This document shows positions 8,665 through 16,881 of a stretch of DNA of 37,455 nucleotides, piece by piece. Under the pieces are notes generated by a model. It had not been told where the DNA came from and did not search any database. It worked only from the letters and a program-made list of their open reading frames with translations. Location: contig CAZBMJ010000020.1 in the NCBI GenBank assembly GCA_964493205.1, forward strand, positions 1 to 37,455, written 5' to 3'. Positions within the stretch are counted from its first letter, which is position 1, and the number at the start of each line of letters is the position of its first letter. The position numbers and the translations under genes are program-made. The stretch is from CAZBMJ01 sp964493205. GTDB lineage: Bacteria > Myxococcota > UBA727 > JABDBI01.

Positions 8665-10876
8665 GAATTTCTACCGCGCTTGGTATTTGCTTGTTAATAC
8701 AAAAGTCAAAAATATCTTCATTAGTTATCATAGAAAGAAAAGCTTTATTTGTTTTATTTAACCTACTGTATTTTCCATATTTTCTTTCATCATTAAGCCA
8801 GTCTTTTATATCTTGCAAAACATTGTTTATAAACTCATCAGTAATTACTGATTTTTTATCAATATTGTCTTTTAATATAATTTTTACTATATTTTTTAAC
8901 TCTACATCAGAGTATTCAAGTAATTTTTTGAATTCTTGCCGCATATTAAAAGCTGCAAAAGTGGCGTTTTCATCAGAAAGAAAACTTTTTTGTATTAAAG
9001 ATTCTTCCATGGAAGCTCTCCAGAGAAAAGGAGCTATATTTGTGGACCACAATTTATTAAACGCATCTTCGTTACCTAATTTACTATTTTTAATCAACTC
9101 TAAGTTGTCTTTATTGCCGAATTTAACGAATAAATTCCAGTGTTCAAGCCCTTTAGATAGTAAAATTTTATGTAAATCTCGTTTTTGGTCTTTATGTACA
9201 TAAGAACCCAGACCCTCAAGTCTATGAGCTATTTTAGTAAATTTTTCATAACGCCATTCATTAAGTATCGGCTCAATATTTTTTCCGTTGGAATTAATGA
9301 AATCTATAAGTTGCTGTGAAAAGACTTTTAAATAATATCTTTCTGGAAAAAAATGTCCATGTAAGTCTGGCTCTTTTTCATCAACGCTAGAGCCATGATT
9401 ATCGATAAATAGCTTTATTAAATGCTCTTTTTTGGCCAATTTAGCGAGTCTATAAAACTCTAAGGATGCTTTAACATTTACTCTATTATCGTCTAATGAA
9501 TGATGTATAAAAATAGGATCCTGAATAAGTTTAATTTTATCTGTATCAGCTACTTTTAAATAAGAGCTGTATAAAGAGTTATCGTAACCATATTCCCCAA
9601 ATAAGCCTCCTGCATGACTAATATAACCAGTAAAAGTTTTTGGATAGTTAATTGCATGATAAACACTCATCATACCACCAAAGCTGCTTCCCATTAAAAA
9701 TATGGGTTTATCTTTTAATTTATCAAGACTTTGATGCATTTCTGTAGGATTATTTTTAAGAATATTATAAAAGTGATCAACAGCCTCATGAATTTGCTTT
9801 AATAACTCTAAATTGATTTGACTTTGATAAGAATCATTTTTTACTAGATCAGGAAGATTAAGGCTTATTAATACCGTCCCATTATTTAAGAGTATTTTTT
9901 CATCATTAGATAAAGAATTTCTGGGCACATTAAGCTTAGTGCTAATGTCTGTGTTTTTCGAGCCACCATACATTTTGACCACAATATTTTTTATTTCTTT
10001 TTTCGGCATAAAAATAACATAGCCAATGGGATTATCTGTATCTTCAATAGGATTGCCTTTAATAAAAGTTTTATGTTCTATAGTGGAATAGCCATCGTTA
10101 TTATAAATAACATCAAATGGAGTAGATTGTGGATGAAAACCTTCGTATTTTCTAGAGAGATCTGATTTTACAACCTTTTGAAAAGTATTCTCCTCGCCTA
10201 TTAAATAAGAAATTTTAAAACGCGCTTGCTTGGCTAATATTACATATTTTTTTTGGGTATTTTCACGTGTATAATTGTATTTTTTTATTTCTTTTAATAG
10301 CCAATATATAGATAAATTTTTTGAAAAATCATCATATGATAAATTAACGATAGCCTTAATAATACTATTAATATTATCTGTGCTAAATAGTGAATGCTCC
10401 TCTTTTCGTGACATGTTTACTAAGAATACTAGTTCATTTAGTTGAGGAGAGCTAAAATCAAAAGTGTCAAATCCTGCAAACTTTTCTAAGAAACTTTTTA
10501 AACGTTTTGTACAATATTTTTTTATAATTTTATTATACGCTTTATAAGTTTTTTTTCTTTCTGTTTTGTTCTTACCTTTATATTCATAAAAAACATCATA
10601 GAGTGAATTATTATAAAATTCTTCAATTTCTTGTGTGGTCATTTTGTCCAATAAATCAGTAATTTTATTATCTACTTCTTTAGTAAGATCAAACAAGCCA
10701 GCTATTCTCTTTAACTCATTGTTAAAATCTTTTTCTTCTGCGCTGTCTTTTTGTGGAGCAACGGGATATTTGATTTTTAAGCTGCCGAAAGCTTTTATTG
10801 GGTCGGTTTCAATGTCGGTAGAAAAGCCACAAAAAGCATAAGCGCTTAAAAAGAATATAAAAATTAATTTATTCAT
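8534..10876 (-). CDS. Secreted alpha/beta hydrolase, array copy 4 (promoter-proximal)
   Basis: A 780-residue paralogue and the first of the array in transcription order, starting 63 bases after the dppC stop codon with no terminator hairpin between them. It has a signal peptide, a helical N-region, and a core with Ser398 (GSSFGG), Asp462 (HHSLDDNRVN) and His506 or His508 (LHGHFFP). The oxyanion stretch is KMYGGSKN rather than NIYGGEQK. It carries an insertion of about 15-20 residues just after the core (around EHWNLFVKFGNKDNLELIK) that the other copies lack. It is the most divergent in the centre, yet it shares perfect DNA blocks with copy 2 (179 bp) and copy 3 (285 bp across its 3' end). Function beyond secreted serine hydrolase is not assignable. 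Confidence 0.72.
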   Translation of the reverse strand: MNKLIFIFFLSAYAFCGFSTDIETDPIKAFGSLKIKYPVAPQKDSAEEKDFNNELKRIAGLFDLTKEVDNKITDLLDKMTTQEIEEFYNNSLYDVFYEYKGKNKTERKKTYKAYNKIIKKYCTKRLKSFLEKFAGFDTFDFSSPQLNELVFLVNMSRKEEHSLFSTDNINSIIKAIVNLSYDDFSKNLSIYWLLKEIKKYNYTRENTQKKYVILAKQARFKISYLIGEENTFQKVVKSDLSRKYEGFHPQSTPFDVIYNNDGYSTIEHKTFIKGNPIEDTDNPIGYVIFMPKKEIKNIVVKMYGGSKNTDISTKLNVPRNSLSNDEKILLNNGTVLISLNLPDLVKNDSYQSQINLELLKQIHEAVDHFYNILKNNPTEMHQSLDKLKDKPIFLMGSSFGGMMSVYHAINYPKTFTGYISHAGGLFGEYGYDNSLYSSYLKVADTDKIKLIQDPIFIHHSLDDNRVNVKASLEFYRLAKLAKKEHLIKLFIDNHGSSVDEKEPDLHGHFFPERYYLKVFSQQLIDFINSNGKNIEPILNEWRYEKFTKIAHRLEGLGSYVHKDQKRDLHKILLSKGLEHWNLFVKFGNKDNLELIKNSKLGNEDAFNKLWSTNIAPFLWRASMEESLIQKSFLSDENATFAAFNMRQEFKKLLEYSDVELKNIVKIILKDNIDKKSVITDEFINNVLQDIKDWLNDERKYGKYSRLNKTNKAFLSMITNEDIFDFCINKQIPSAVEILNNTKLKEDLLNAIKEQRQKSLKIIYDKITKDPKKVKELIETN

Positions 10877-10939
10877 AAAAATTCCTAATAATAGTTATTT
10901 ATTTAAATAGCAATGAAAAATAATAATGCAATAATTAAT

Positions 10940-11764
10940 CTAAAAAATCTTGGCTTTTGGATCTAATATATCTCTTAAGCCATCGCCAATAAAATTAAAG
11001 CCTAAAACACTTAACGCTATGCAAATACTTGGAAACACAGCTAAATAACTTGCTGAAAATAAATTACTTACGCCTTGATCAAGCAATGCTCCAAAAGAAG
11101 GCGTTCCAATGGGTAAGCCTAAACCTAAAAAAGTCAGCCCTGATTCAGCTAAAATTATTACAGATAAACTATAACTTACTTGAATCAATAATGGCCCTGT
11201 AATATTGGGCAAAATGTGTCTGAAAATTATTCTTAGGTCACTGGCACCTAAGGCTTTTGAGGCAGTTATAAAATCACGATTTTTTATTTCGTATACCAAT
11301 GCCCTTACTAAGCGTGCGTAACTCACCCAACCAGTGCAAGATAAAGCAAAAATTAAAGTGAAAATACTTGGACGCATTACCGATGCTAAATAAAGAGCTA
11401 GTAACAGCCCAGGAAAAGCTAAAATAATATCAATAATTCGCATTAATAAGGCATCTGTTTTGCCTCCCCAATACCCGGCGATTGCTCCTATGCTTGTTCC
11501 AATACTTAAAGAAATGCTACAAACTATAATAGACACTAAAAAAGACATTCTTGAGCCATATATTAACCATGCCAATACACTTATGCCATTTACCCCGAAA
11601 CCAAAAGGATGATTTTTGTCTGGTGGCAGTAAATGCTTAGATAAATCAGGCGTAATACCTTGTTTACTGATAAATAACGGCCCAAATATGGCTATTAAAA
11701 ACAGCAAAAAAATTATACTTAAGCCTATTGTTAATAAATAGTGTTTAGAAACCTTCTTGATCAT
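10940..11764 (-). CDS. dppC: Di/oligopeptide ABC transporter permease, DppC/OppC type
   Basis: A 274-residue inner-membrane permease of the binding-protein-dependent peptide importer family. NHPFGFGVNGISVLAWLIYG (residues 51-70) is the DppC/OppC N-terminal signature (HPxGxDxxGRDVLxRLIYG) in diverged form. ASKALGASDLRIIFRHILPN (168-187) is the EAA loop that docks on the ATPase. Five to six membrane segments are visible. An AGAG motif precedes the ATG. Its partner permease and binding protein lie at 14187-16782 on the same strand, but a plus-strand gene separates them from dppC. Downstream, the first secreted hydrolase starts 63 bases after its stop, suggesting cotranscription. The ATP-binding subunits are not in the window. 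The substrate is probably peptides, but related importers carry other compounds. Confidence 0.85.
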   Translation of the reverse strand: MIKKVSKHYLLTIGLSIIFLLFLIAIFGPLFISKQGITPDLSKHLLPPDKNHPFGFGVNGISVLAWLIYGSRMSFLVSIIVCSISLSIGTSIGAIAGYWGGKTDALLMRIIDIILAFPGLLLALYLASVMRPSIFTLIFALSCTGWVSYARLVRALVYEIKNRDFITASKALGASDLRIIFRHILPNITGPLLIQVSYSLSVIILAESGLTFLGLGLPIGTPSFGALLDQGVSNLFSASYLAVFPSICIALSVLGFNFIGDGLRDILDPKAKIF

Positions 11765-11830
11765 TTTATCTCTTTTTTAGTATTTAGACAGAAATACCAT
11801 GATTTTGATGCCCTTGGCAAGTATTGCGGG

Positions 11831-11859
11831 TTGAAATGGTTGACAAAAATAAATATACT
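11831..11859 (+). promoter_or_regulatory. Putative sigma70-type promoter of the coiled-coil protein gene
   Basis: TTGAAA at 11831-11836 and TATACT at 11854-11859 with a 17-bp spacer, about 60 bases before the start at 11922. Each hexamer matches consensus at five of six positions. A perfect TTGACA also sits at 11840-11845 but lacks a good -10 partner. Sequence inference only. Confidence 0.5.
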
Positions 11860-11921
11860 TTTTAGGTTAATTATTGAAAAATTAATTAAATATACTATTA
11901 AAAACAATATAGGATTAAAAA

Positions 11922-14177
11922 ATGCTTGCTAATTTAAAGTTTAAACAATTTTCATTAATAATGCTAATCATCTGTATATCGCATGATATTAGTGCCATGA
12001 CATATAATGAACAAAATAAAAATAATGCTTCTAATAAAACTTCTAATTTTCATCGGTTTTTAACTGATAATAATCCTAAAGTGAAAGAAATAATTATTTC
12101 CTTAGCTATAGATTCTTTTATTGAACGTGAAAAATCAGAAATAATAAAAATAAATAAAGAAATCCACAATAATGAACTGAAAGAAGATTATATTACAAGG
12201 TATTTTGAGATAAAAAAAAGTTATTATAAAAAATTTTTTTTCGATGTAAATGGAGGGGAATATATATACAAACTGACCCCATTTACATATTTTACTTCGA
12301 GCGTTGCTGGTGATTTCTATGCTGGAGTTTTGATTGATAACTTAGCAAAAAAAAATCTGGTACATGAACTTGAAGATGAGCAGTTTTTAGTTTCTTATTT
12401 TAAAAAACAATGCCAATCTGATAAGAATTTTAAGGATTGTGAAAAAGAATTTAATGAGTGGTTAGAAGGTGAGTGGTTAAAGGGCAAGAACATAACAACT
12501 CTGCCTGAAGCTACGCTCTATGAAAAAAGTAACAAAGTATTAGAGAAACGTATTAATAATTGGATTAAGCTTTATAATGTTGGCTGTCAAAAATCAAGAT
12601 TTATATCTATCATTAAACATGATCTGGAGGAAAACAAAGAACCGCATGAAAATAAATTAATTAAATTGTTTATTGAAAACAAACTACTTTTTAAGCGTGA
12701 TCGTGAAAAAATAATAAAAAATAACGAAATAAATTTAAATATTATTAAAATTTCTGAGGATGGATCAAAGAGCCCTTTCAATTTTGAAGATTTACATTCT
12801 AAAAAGAGTGATATTGATTATAAAGAAAAATTTATTATTGATTTGTTGCTTTGGTTTGGTGAAGGGCAATTAGAGTTTAAAAAAAATGAAGAATTTGCAA
12901 ATAAAAATATGGAAGAATTAATTAAAGAGGAAGAGAAAAAAAAAGCTAAACAAGAAGCACGAAAAGCAAAGAAAAAAGATAAACAAGAAGCACGAAAAAC
13001 AAAGAAAAAAGCTGAAGAAGAAGAGCGTAAAAAGGCTGAAGAAGAAGAGCTTGCAGTACAAAGAAGAGCAGCAGCCGAAAAAGCTAAGCAACAACAGCTT
13101 GAAGCAGAAAGAATAGCAGCACAGAAAGCTGAGCAACAACAGCTTGAAGCAGAAAGAATAGCGGCACAGAAAGCTGAGCAAAAAAAGCTTGAAGCAGAAA
13201 GAATAGCGGCCGAAAAAGCTAAACAAGAAAAAGCAAGAAAGGCTGAAGAGCAAAGAATAGCAGNNNNNNNNNNNNNNNNNNNNNNNNNNNNNNNNNNNNN
13301 NNNNNNNNNNNNNNNNNNNNNNNNNNNNNNNNNNNNNNNNNNNNNNNNNNNNNNNNNNNNNNNGCCGAAAAAGCTAAACAAGAAAAAGCAAGAAAGGCTG
13401 AAGAGCAAAGAATAGCAGAAGAGAAAAGAATAGCAGAAGAAAAAAGAATAGCAGAAGAAAAAAGAATAGCAGAAGNNNNNNNNNNNNNNNNNNNNNNNNN
13501 NNNNNNNNNNNNNNNNNNNNNNNNNNNNNNNNNNNNNNNNNNNNNNNNNNNNNNNNNNNNNNNNNNNNNNNNNNNAGAAAAGAATAGCAGAAGAGAAAAG
13601 AATAGCAGAAGAGAAAAGAATAGCAGAAGAGAAAAGAATAGCAGAAGAAAAAAGAGTAGCAGAAGAAAAAAGAATAGCTGAAGAACAAAGAAAAGCGGAA
13701 GTAGAGAAAGCTAAACAAGAAAAAGCAAGAAAGGCTAAAGAAGAAGAGCTTAGAAAAGCTGAAGAAGAAGCACGCAAAAAAGCTAAAGAAGAAGCACGCA
13801 AAAAAGCTAAAGAGTACCAGGCACTTCGTGATACATGTCTGCGCTTAGAGGGGAGCATATTAGGCAAAATTGAAGCATTTTTTGGTAAAAATTATCTTAT
13901 AGAGGCCAAGGATTTTGAATTTGTAATGGATATACAGCAAAAAGTAAAAAATAATATTAAAAGTTCGTTTAGTCTAAATTCTGAAGTCAATAATTATATT
14001 ATTGATTTAAAGGGTTATGAACAGTACTTAATCGATATCGATAGTCATTATCATTTAAGTTTTATTAATAGAACTAATATGTTTGTAGATAGTTTGATAA
14101 AAAGTTATGAAAATGGACAAAATTTTAATCAGGATGGTTATTATAAAAATGGTATTTGGTTTCCCCCTAGAAATTAA
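11922..14177 (+). CDS. Secreted Ala/Glu/Lys/Arg-rich coiled-coil protein (spans two assembly gaps)
   Basis: One gene interrupted by two runs of 100 N. The frame before the first gap and the frame after the second are the same, and it stays open to the stop at 14177. The 55 bases repeated on both sides of the first gap are also in that frame. A signal peptide occupies about the first 25 residues; AGGA lies 7 bases before the ATG. An N-terminal region of about 310 residues (charged, mostly helical, unrecognised) is followed by a long TolA-like coiled coil. Its repeats are about 15 residues (QKAEQQQLEAERIAA type) and then 6 residues (EEKRIA). A C-terminal domain of about 120 residues begins near YQALRDTCLRLEGS. 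The true repeat number is unknown. It sits between the two peptide-permease genes, on the opposite strand, and ends 9 bases from the dppB stop. Function unknown: an envelope-spanning or surface/secreted role are both possible. Confidence 0.75.
13264..13363. other. Assembly gap 1 (100 N) flanked by identical 55-mers
   Basis: Exactly 100 N, the conventional size for a gap of unknown length. The 55 bases before it (13209-13263) are identical to the 55 after it (13364-13418). The real gap may therefore be a simple overlap of 55 bases or an unresolved number of repeats. The 100 N shift the apparent frame, an artefact. Confidence 0.95.
13476..13575. other. Assembly gap 2 (100 N) inside the 18-bp repeat tract
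   Basis: Exactly 100 N inside the tract of EEKRIA-coding 18-bp repeats. Unlike gap 1, the flanking 55-mers are similar but not identical (gaagaa versus gaagag variants), so repeat units are probably missing here. Confidence 0.95.
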
Positions 14178-14186
14178 TTTTAAAAC

Positions 14187-15197
14187 TTATTTATTACTCC
14201 CAATACTTATTCTTGGGTCAATGAAAGAATAAAGTAGGTCTGTAAGCATGTTGATAGTGGCATAGAAAAAGGCAATAAATAAAACACAGGTTTGTACCAT
14301 GGGTAAATCGAGCTTTTGAATTGATTCAAAAAGTAACAGCCCAATACCTGGCCAATTAAATATTTTTTCAGTAACCACGGTTCCTGCTAAAACTGCCCCA
14401 AATTGTAGTCCCATAAGAGTGATTACTGGTATAAGGGCATTTTTTAGAGCATGCTTAAAAAAGACATTCTTATTACTTAAACCTTTTGCCATGGCAGTTC
14501 TTACATAGTCTTGTGATAATACTTCGAGCATGCTTGCGCGAGACATTCTTGCAAGCATGGCTGCCAGTGCCATACCTAAGGAAATACTTGGCAACACTAC
14601 AGAAATGAGGCCATCGTCCGCGCCGCTTATGGGGAAAAACTTAAATTTTATGGATAATAGTAATAAAAGCATGGGAGCTAGAATAAAGCTTGGTACTGAT
14701 ATTCCTATTAAGGCAAACAAGCTTAGTAAATAATCAGGCCATTTTCTTTGGTATAAAGCTGCAATAATTCCAAATAAAGGCCCTATTAAACTGGCAACTA
14801 TAATTGCCGAAATAGCTAGAAAAATACTGTAAGGCAAGCGTTCAAACATTACTGTAAGAGTAGCTCTTTGGCTAATAAAACTAGTAAGTTTATTTTGCAG
14901 AAGTGAAGTAATAAAATTTGCATATTGGCTTACAAAATTTAGCTTTTCACCTTGTTCGTTAATTAAACCAAGCTGCAATGCTAAATTATGCCGAGAATAG
15001 CTTTGAGCTTGATCGCCAAGTATATGATCAATAGGATCACCTGGCACAAGATTTAAAGCTAACGAAACCAATAAGCTTGTGCCAATCATTACTGCTAGTA
15101 ACGATACAAGCCTAGCCATAAAAGTGGCTGGTTTATAAAACGCACTTAAAAATACGATTAATATTGCAGATATAAAAATTAAATAGTCAATAAACAA
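14187..15197 (-). CDS. dppB: Di/oligopeptide ABC transporter permease, DppB/OppB type
   Basis: A 336-residue inner-membrane permease. LNLVPGDPIDHILG near residues 48-61 is the DppB/OppB signature (PGDP). The EAA-loop region YVRTAMAKGLSNKNVFFKHA, followed by LKNALIPVITLMGLQ and TEKIFNWPGIG, is typical of the family's C-terminal half. An extra hydrophobic segment of about 25 residues precedes the usual first helix. The start used is a TTG four bases after the stop of the binding-protein gene, a spacing that suggests translational coupling. An ATG at 15119 would give a protein closer to the family's usual N-terminus but has no visible ribosome-binding motif. Together with the DppC-like gene it would form the membrane channel of the importer. 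Confidence 0.85.
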   Translation of the reverse strand: MFIDYLIFISAILIVFLSAFYKPATFMARLVSLLAVMIGTSLLVSLALNLVPGDPIDHILGDQAQSYSRHNLALQLGLINEQGEKLNFVSQYANFITSLLQNKLTSFISQRATLTVMFERLPYSIFLAISAIIVASLIGPLFGIIAALYQRKWPDYLLSLFALIGISVPSFILAPMLLLLLSIKFKFFPISGADDGLISVVLPSISLGMALAAMLARMSRASMLEVLSQDYVRTAMAKGLSNKNVFFKHALKNALIPVITLMGLQFGAVLAGTVVTEKIFNWPGIGLLLFESIQKLDLPMVQTCVLFIAFFYATINMLTDLLYSFIDPRISIGSNK

Positions 15198-15201
15198 AAT
15201 T

Positions 15202-16782
15202 TCACTCTTTTAGATAGGCCTTTCGTAGATTTATTAAAGAACCAGTATTTAGTGGCTCGTAGCCTAAAACTTTTTTATTAATAACCACAATTCTATCTTC
15301 ATGCCATAACAGAATATATGGTAGCTCATCAAAGACGATTTTTTCTATATTTTGGTAGATAGCTTTTCTTTTATCCTTATCAAAGGTTATTCTGCCTTGC
15401 TCTGTGAGCTCATCCACTTCTTTATTTATGTATGCGTGCCGATTGCCACCTTCTTTACCTTGCGCAGGTATATTTGAAGAGTGATGCACCCAAAAATATA
15501 AGTCAGGATCCGTAACAGGCACCCATATGGCGCTAAACATTTCAAAGTTACCTTGTTTCATATCTTGAAAAACTGCACTCCAGTCTTTTACTTTTACTTG
15601 GGCATTAATACCAACTTTTTGTAAAAAATCAGCATAAAGCATAGCAATGCTTTGTCTCATGCGATCTTGGGATGTGGTAATAGTTAAATTAAAACGAAAA
15701 TTATTAGCTTTTCTCTTAAAGCCAGCTTCATCAAGTAATAATTCAGCTTTTACAGGGTCAAATTTTATGGGTTGCAGAGTTTTATCTTTTGCCCAGTGAA
15801 TATTGGGAATCATTCCTGTTGATCGTGAAGCAGTGTTCAGTAATATTTTTTCAATCACTTGGTCAATATTTAAAGCATGGGCTATGGCTTGCCTGACTTG
15901 TTTATTAGCTAGCGCTGCCCTAGTTAAATTTTCTTCGCTATTTAATTTACCTGGTTTTGGACCTCTTAAATTAAAAGCTAAATATGTAAATCCAAAGCTT
16001 GGAATTTGTTTAACATCCAAAAAATCTTGTTTTTTTAGTTCAGTTATTCTGCCAGGTGAAATATCGCCTTCTACAATATCGGTTTTTTGTCCAATGAGTT
16101 CTAGGATTCTGGTATTTTCATCTCTTACTACCCTTACAGTAAGATTATTTTTTGCAGATCCTTCAAACCATTTTAAAAAAGGTTTTAAATACAATGTTTC
16201 CTTGTTCATATCCCATTTTTCTACCATAAAAGGGCCACTTCCATTGTATTCATTGCGACATTCTTTAGAGCGATTAAAGCAGCTTTTTTTCGAGACGATA
16301 CCTAAAGCGCATAACTCTGTTATAAAGGCTGCATGAGTTTTGTTTAACTCAAAAATTAATGTTTTGTCATCTATAATCTTAATATCTTTTAAGTAAAGAA
16401 ATTTTTCCTGATGGGGTGATAGAACATCTTTTGAGGAGAGATCCAAAAACGTATATGCCACGTCATGGGCCGTTAAATTACTTCCATCGTGAAAATAAAG
16501 ATCATCTTTTATAATAATTTTAAAAGAAGTGTCACTTAGTTGTTCAAAATTTTTAACTAAAAATGGTTGGGGTATACCATCTTCGCCCATAACAAAAAGT
16601 GGTGCGAAAATTAATTGATTTACTCTTGAAGCCACTGCTGATGTAGCATACCTAGGATCTATTGTTTCCAATGGGTAAGCTAGGGTTAAATTAATGCTTG
16701 GGGTAGATTTTTTTTGATTGCATGACCCAGTACAAGCATTTAGTATCAAGAGGAGTACGCTGAGTAATAGATATTTTTTCAT
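15202..16782 (-). CDS. Peptide ABC transporter substrate-binding lipoprotein (SBP family 5)
   Basis: About 526 residues, the usual size for DppA/OppA-type family 5 binding proteins. The N-terminus, started at the ATG at 16782 rather than a TTG two codons upstream, is a lipoprotein signal with lipobox LNAC and acylated Cys17, so it should be anchored in the periplasm. Family features are LAYPLETIDPRYATS (start of the mature domain), VRDENTRILELIGQ, the VRQAIAHALNIDQV region and a C-terminal LPYILLWHEDRIVVINKKV. It is the first gene of the importer unit, followed by dppB after four bases. It captures peptides or related solutes and delivers them to the DppB/DppC-like channel. Confidence 0.88.
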   Translation of the reverse strand: MKKYLLLSVLLLILNACTGSCNQKKSTPSINLTLAYPLETIDPRYATSAVASRVNQLIFAPLFVMGEDGIPQPFLVKNFEQLSDTSFKIIIKDDLYFHDGSNLTAHDVAYTFLDLSSKDVLSPHQEKFLYLKDIKIIDDKTLIFELNKTHAAFITELCALGIVSKKSCFNRSKECRNEYNGSGPFMVEKWDMNKETLYLKPFLKWFEGSAKNNLTVRVVRDENTRILELIGQKTDIVEGDISPGRITELKKQDFLDVKQIPSFGFTYLAFNLRGPKPGKLNSEENLTRAALANKQVRQAIAHALNIDQVIEKILLNTASRSTGMIPNIHWAKDKTLQPIKFDPVKAELLLDEAGFKRKANNFRFNLTITTSQDRMRQSIAMLYADFLQKVGINAQVKVKDWSAVFQDMKQGNFEMFSAIWVPVTDPDLYFWVHHSSNIPAQGKEGGNRHAYINKEVDELTEQGRITFDKDKRKAIYQNIEKIVFDELPYILLWHEDRIVVINKKVLGYEPLNTGSLINLRKAYLKE

Positions 16783-16839
16783 ATTCAAGTATTTACATTG
16801 CTTTAAAAAAGAAGAAAAGTAGGCTTCGTTGTTTTAAAC

Positions 16840-16845
16840 TATAAT
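16840..16845 (+). promoter_or_regulatory. Putative -10 element for the transglycosylase gene
   Basis: A perfect TATAAT 37 bases before the ATG at 16882, in the divergent gap between the binding-protein and transglycosylase genes. No good -35 hexamer is seen at 16-18 bases, so this is only a candidate in AT-rich DNA. Confidence 0.35.
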
Positions 16846-16881
16846 AATACTTGCTAGTCAGAAAGAGTTAAAGATTACATC

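Larger units (their letters stand above)
13063..13690 (+). repeat. Tandem coding repeats (about 45-bp and 18-bp units) of the coiled coil
   Basis: From about 13063 three units of about 45 bp encode a KAEQQQLEAERIAAQ-like 15-mer. After a linker, an 18-bp unit (gaagagaaaagaatagca and variants) encodes EEKRIA and is repeated at least nine times in the visible sequence. Such arrays expand and contract by slippage, so length may vary between strains. Confidence 0.85.

Noticed and set aside
8625..9203. 192-codon plus-strand frame inside hydrolase copy 4
   Set aside because: Antisense shadow of a clearly conserved minus-strand gene; no family resemblance, ribosome-binding site or conservation in the other array copies.
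11741..11932. 63-codon plus-strand frame upstream of the coiled-coil gene
   Set aside because: It begins inside dppC on the opposite strand, covers the probable promoter at 11831-11859, has no family resemblance and overlaps the real start.
13063..13690. Regular repeats resembling a CRISPR array
   Set aside because: Units are contiguous, in-frame multiples of three with no unique spacers, and encode a coiled coil; there are no cas genes.
12818..13867. Long minus-strand open frames (Ser/Ala/Phe/Leu-rich) opposite the coiled-coil gene
   Set aside because: They are reverse-complement shadows of the gaa/gca/aaa repeat, run through N gaps and have no start context; the plus-strand frame has a signal peptide, ribosome-binding site and promoter.
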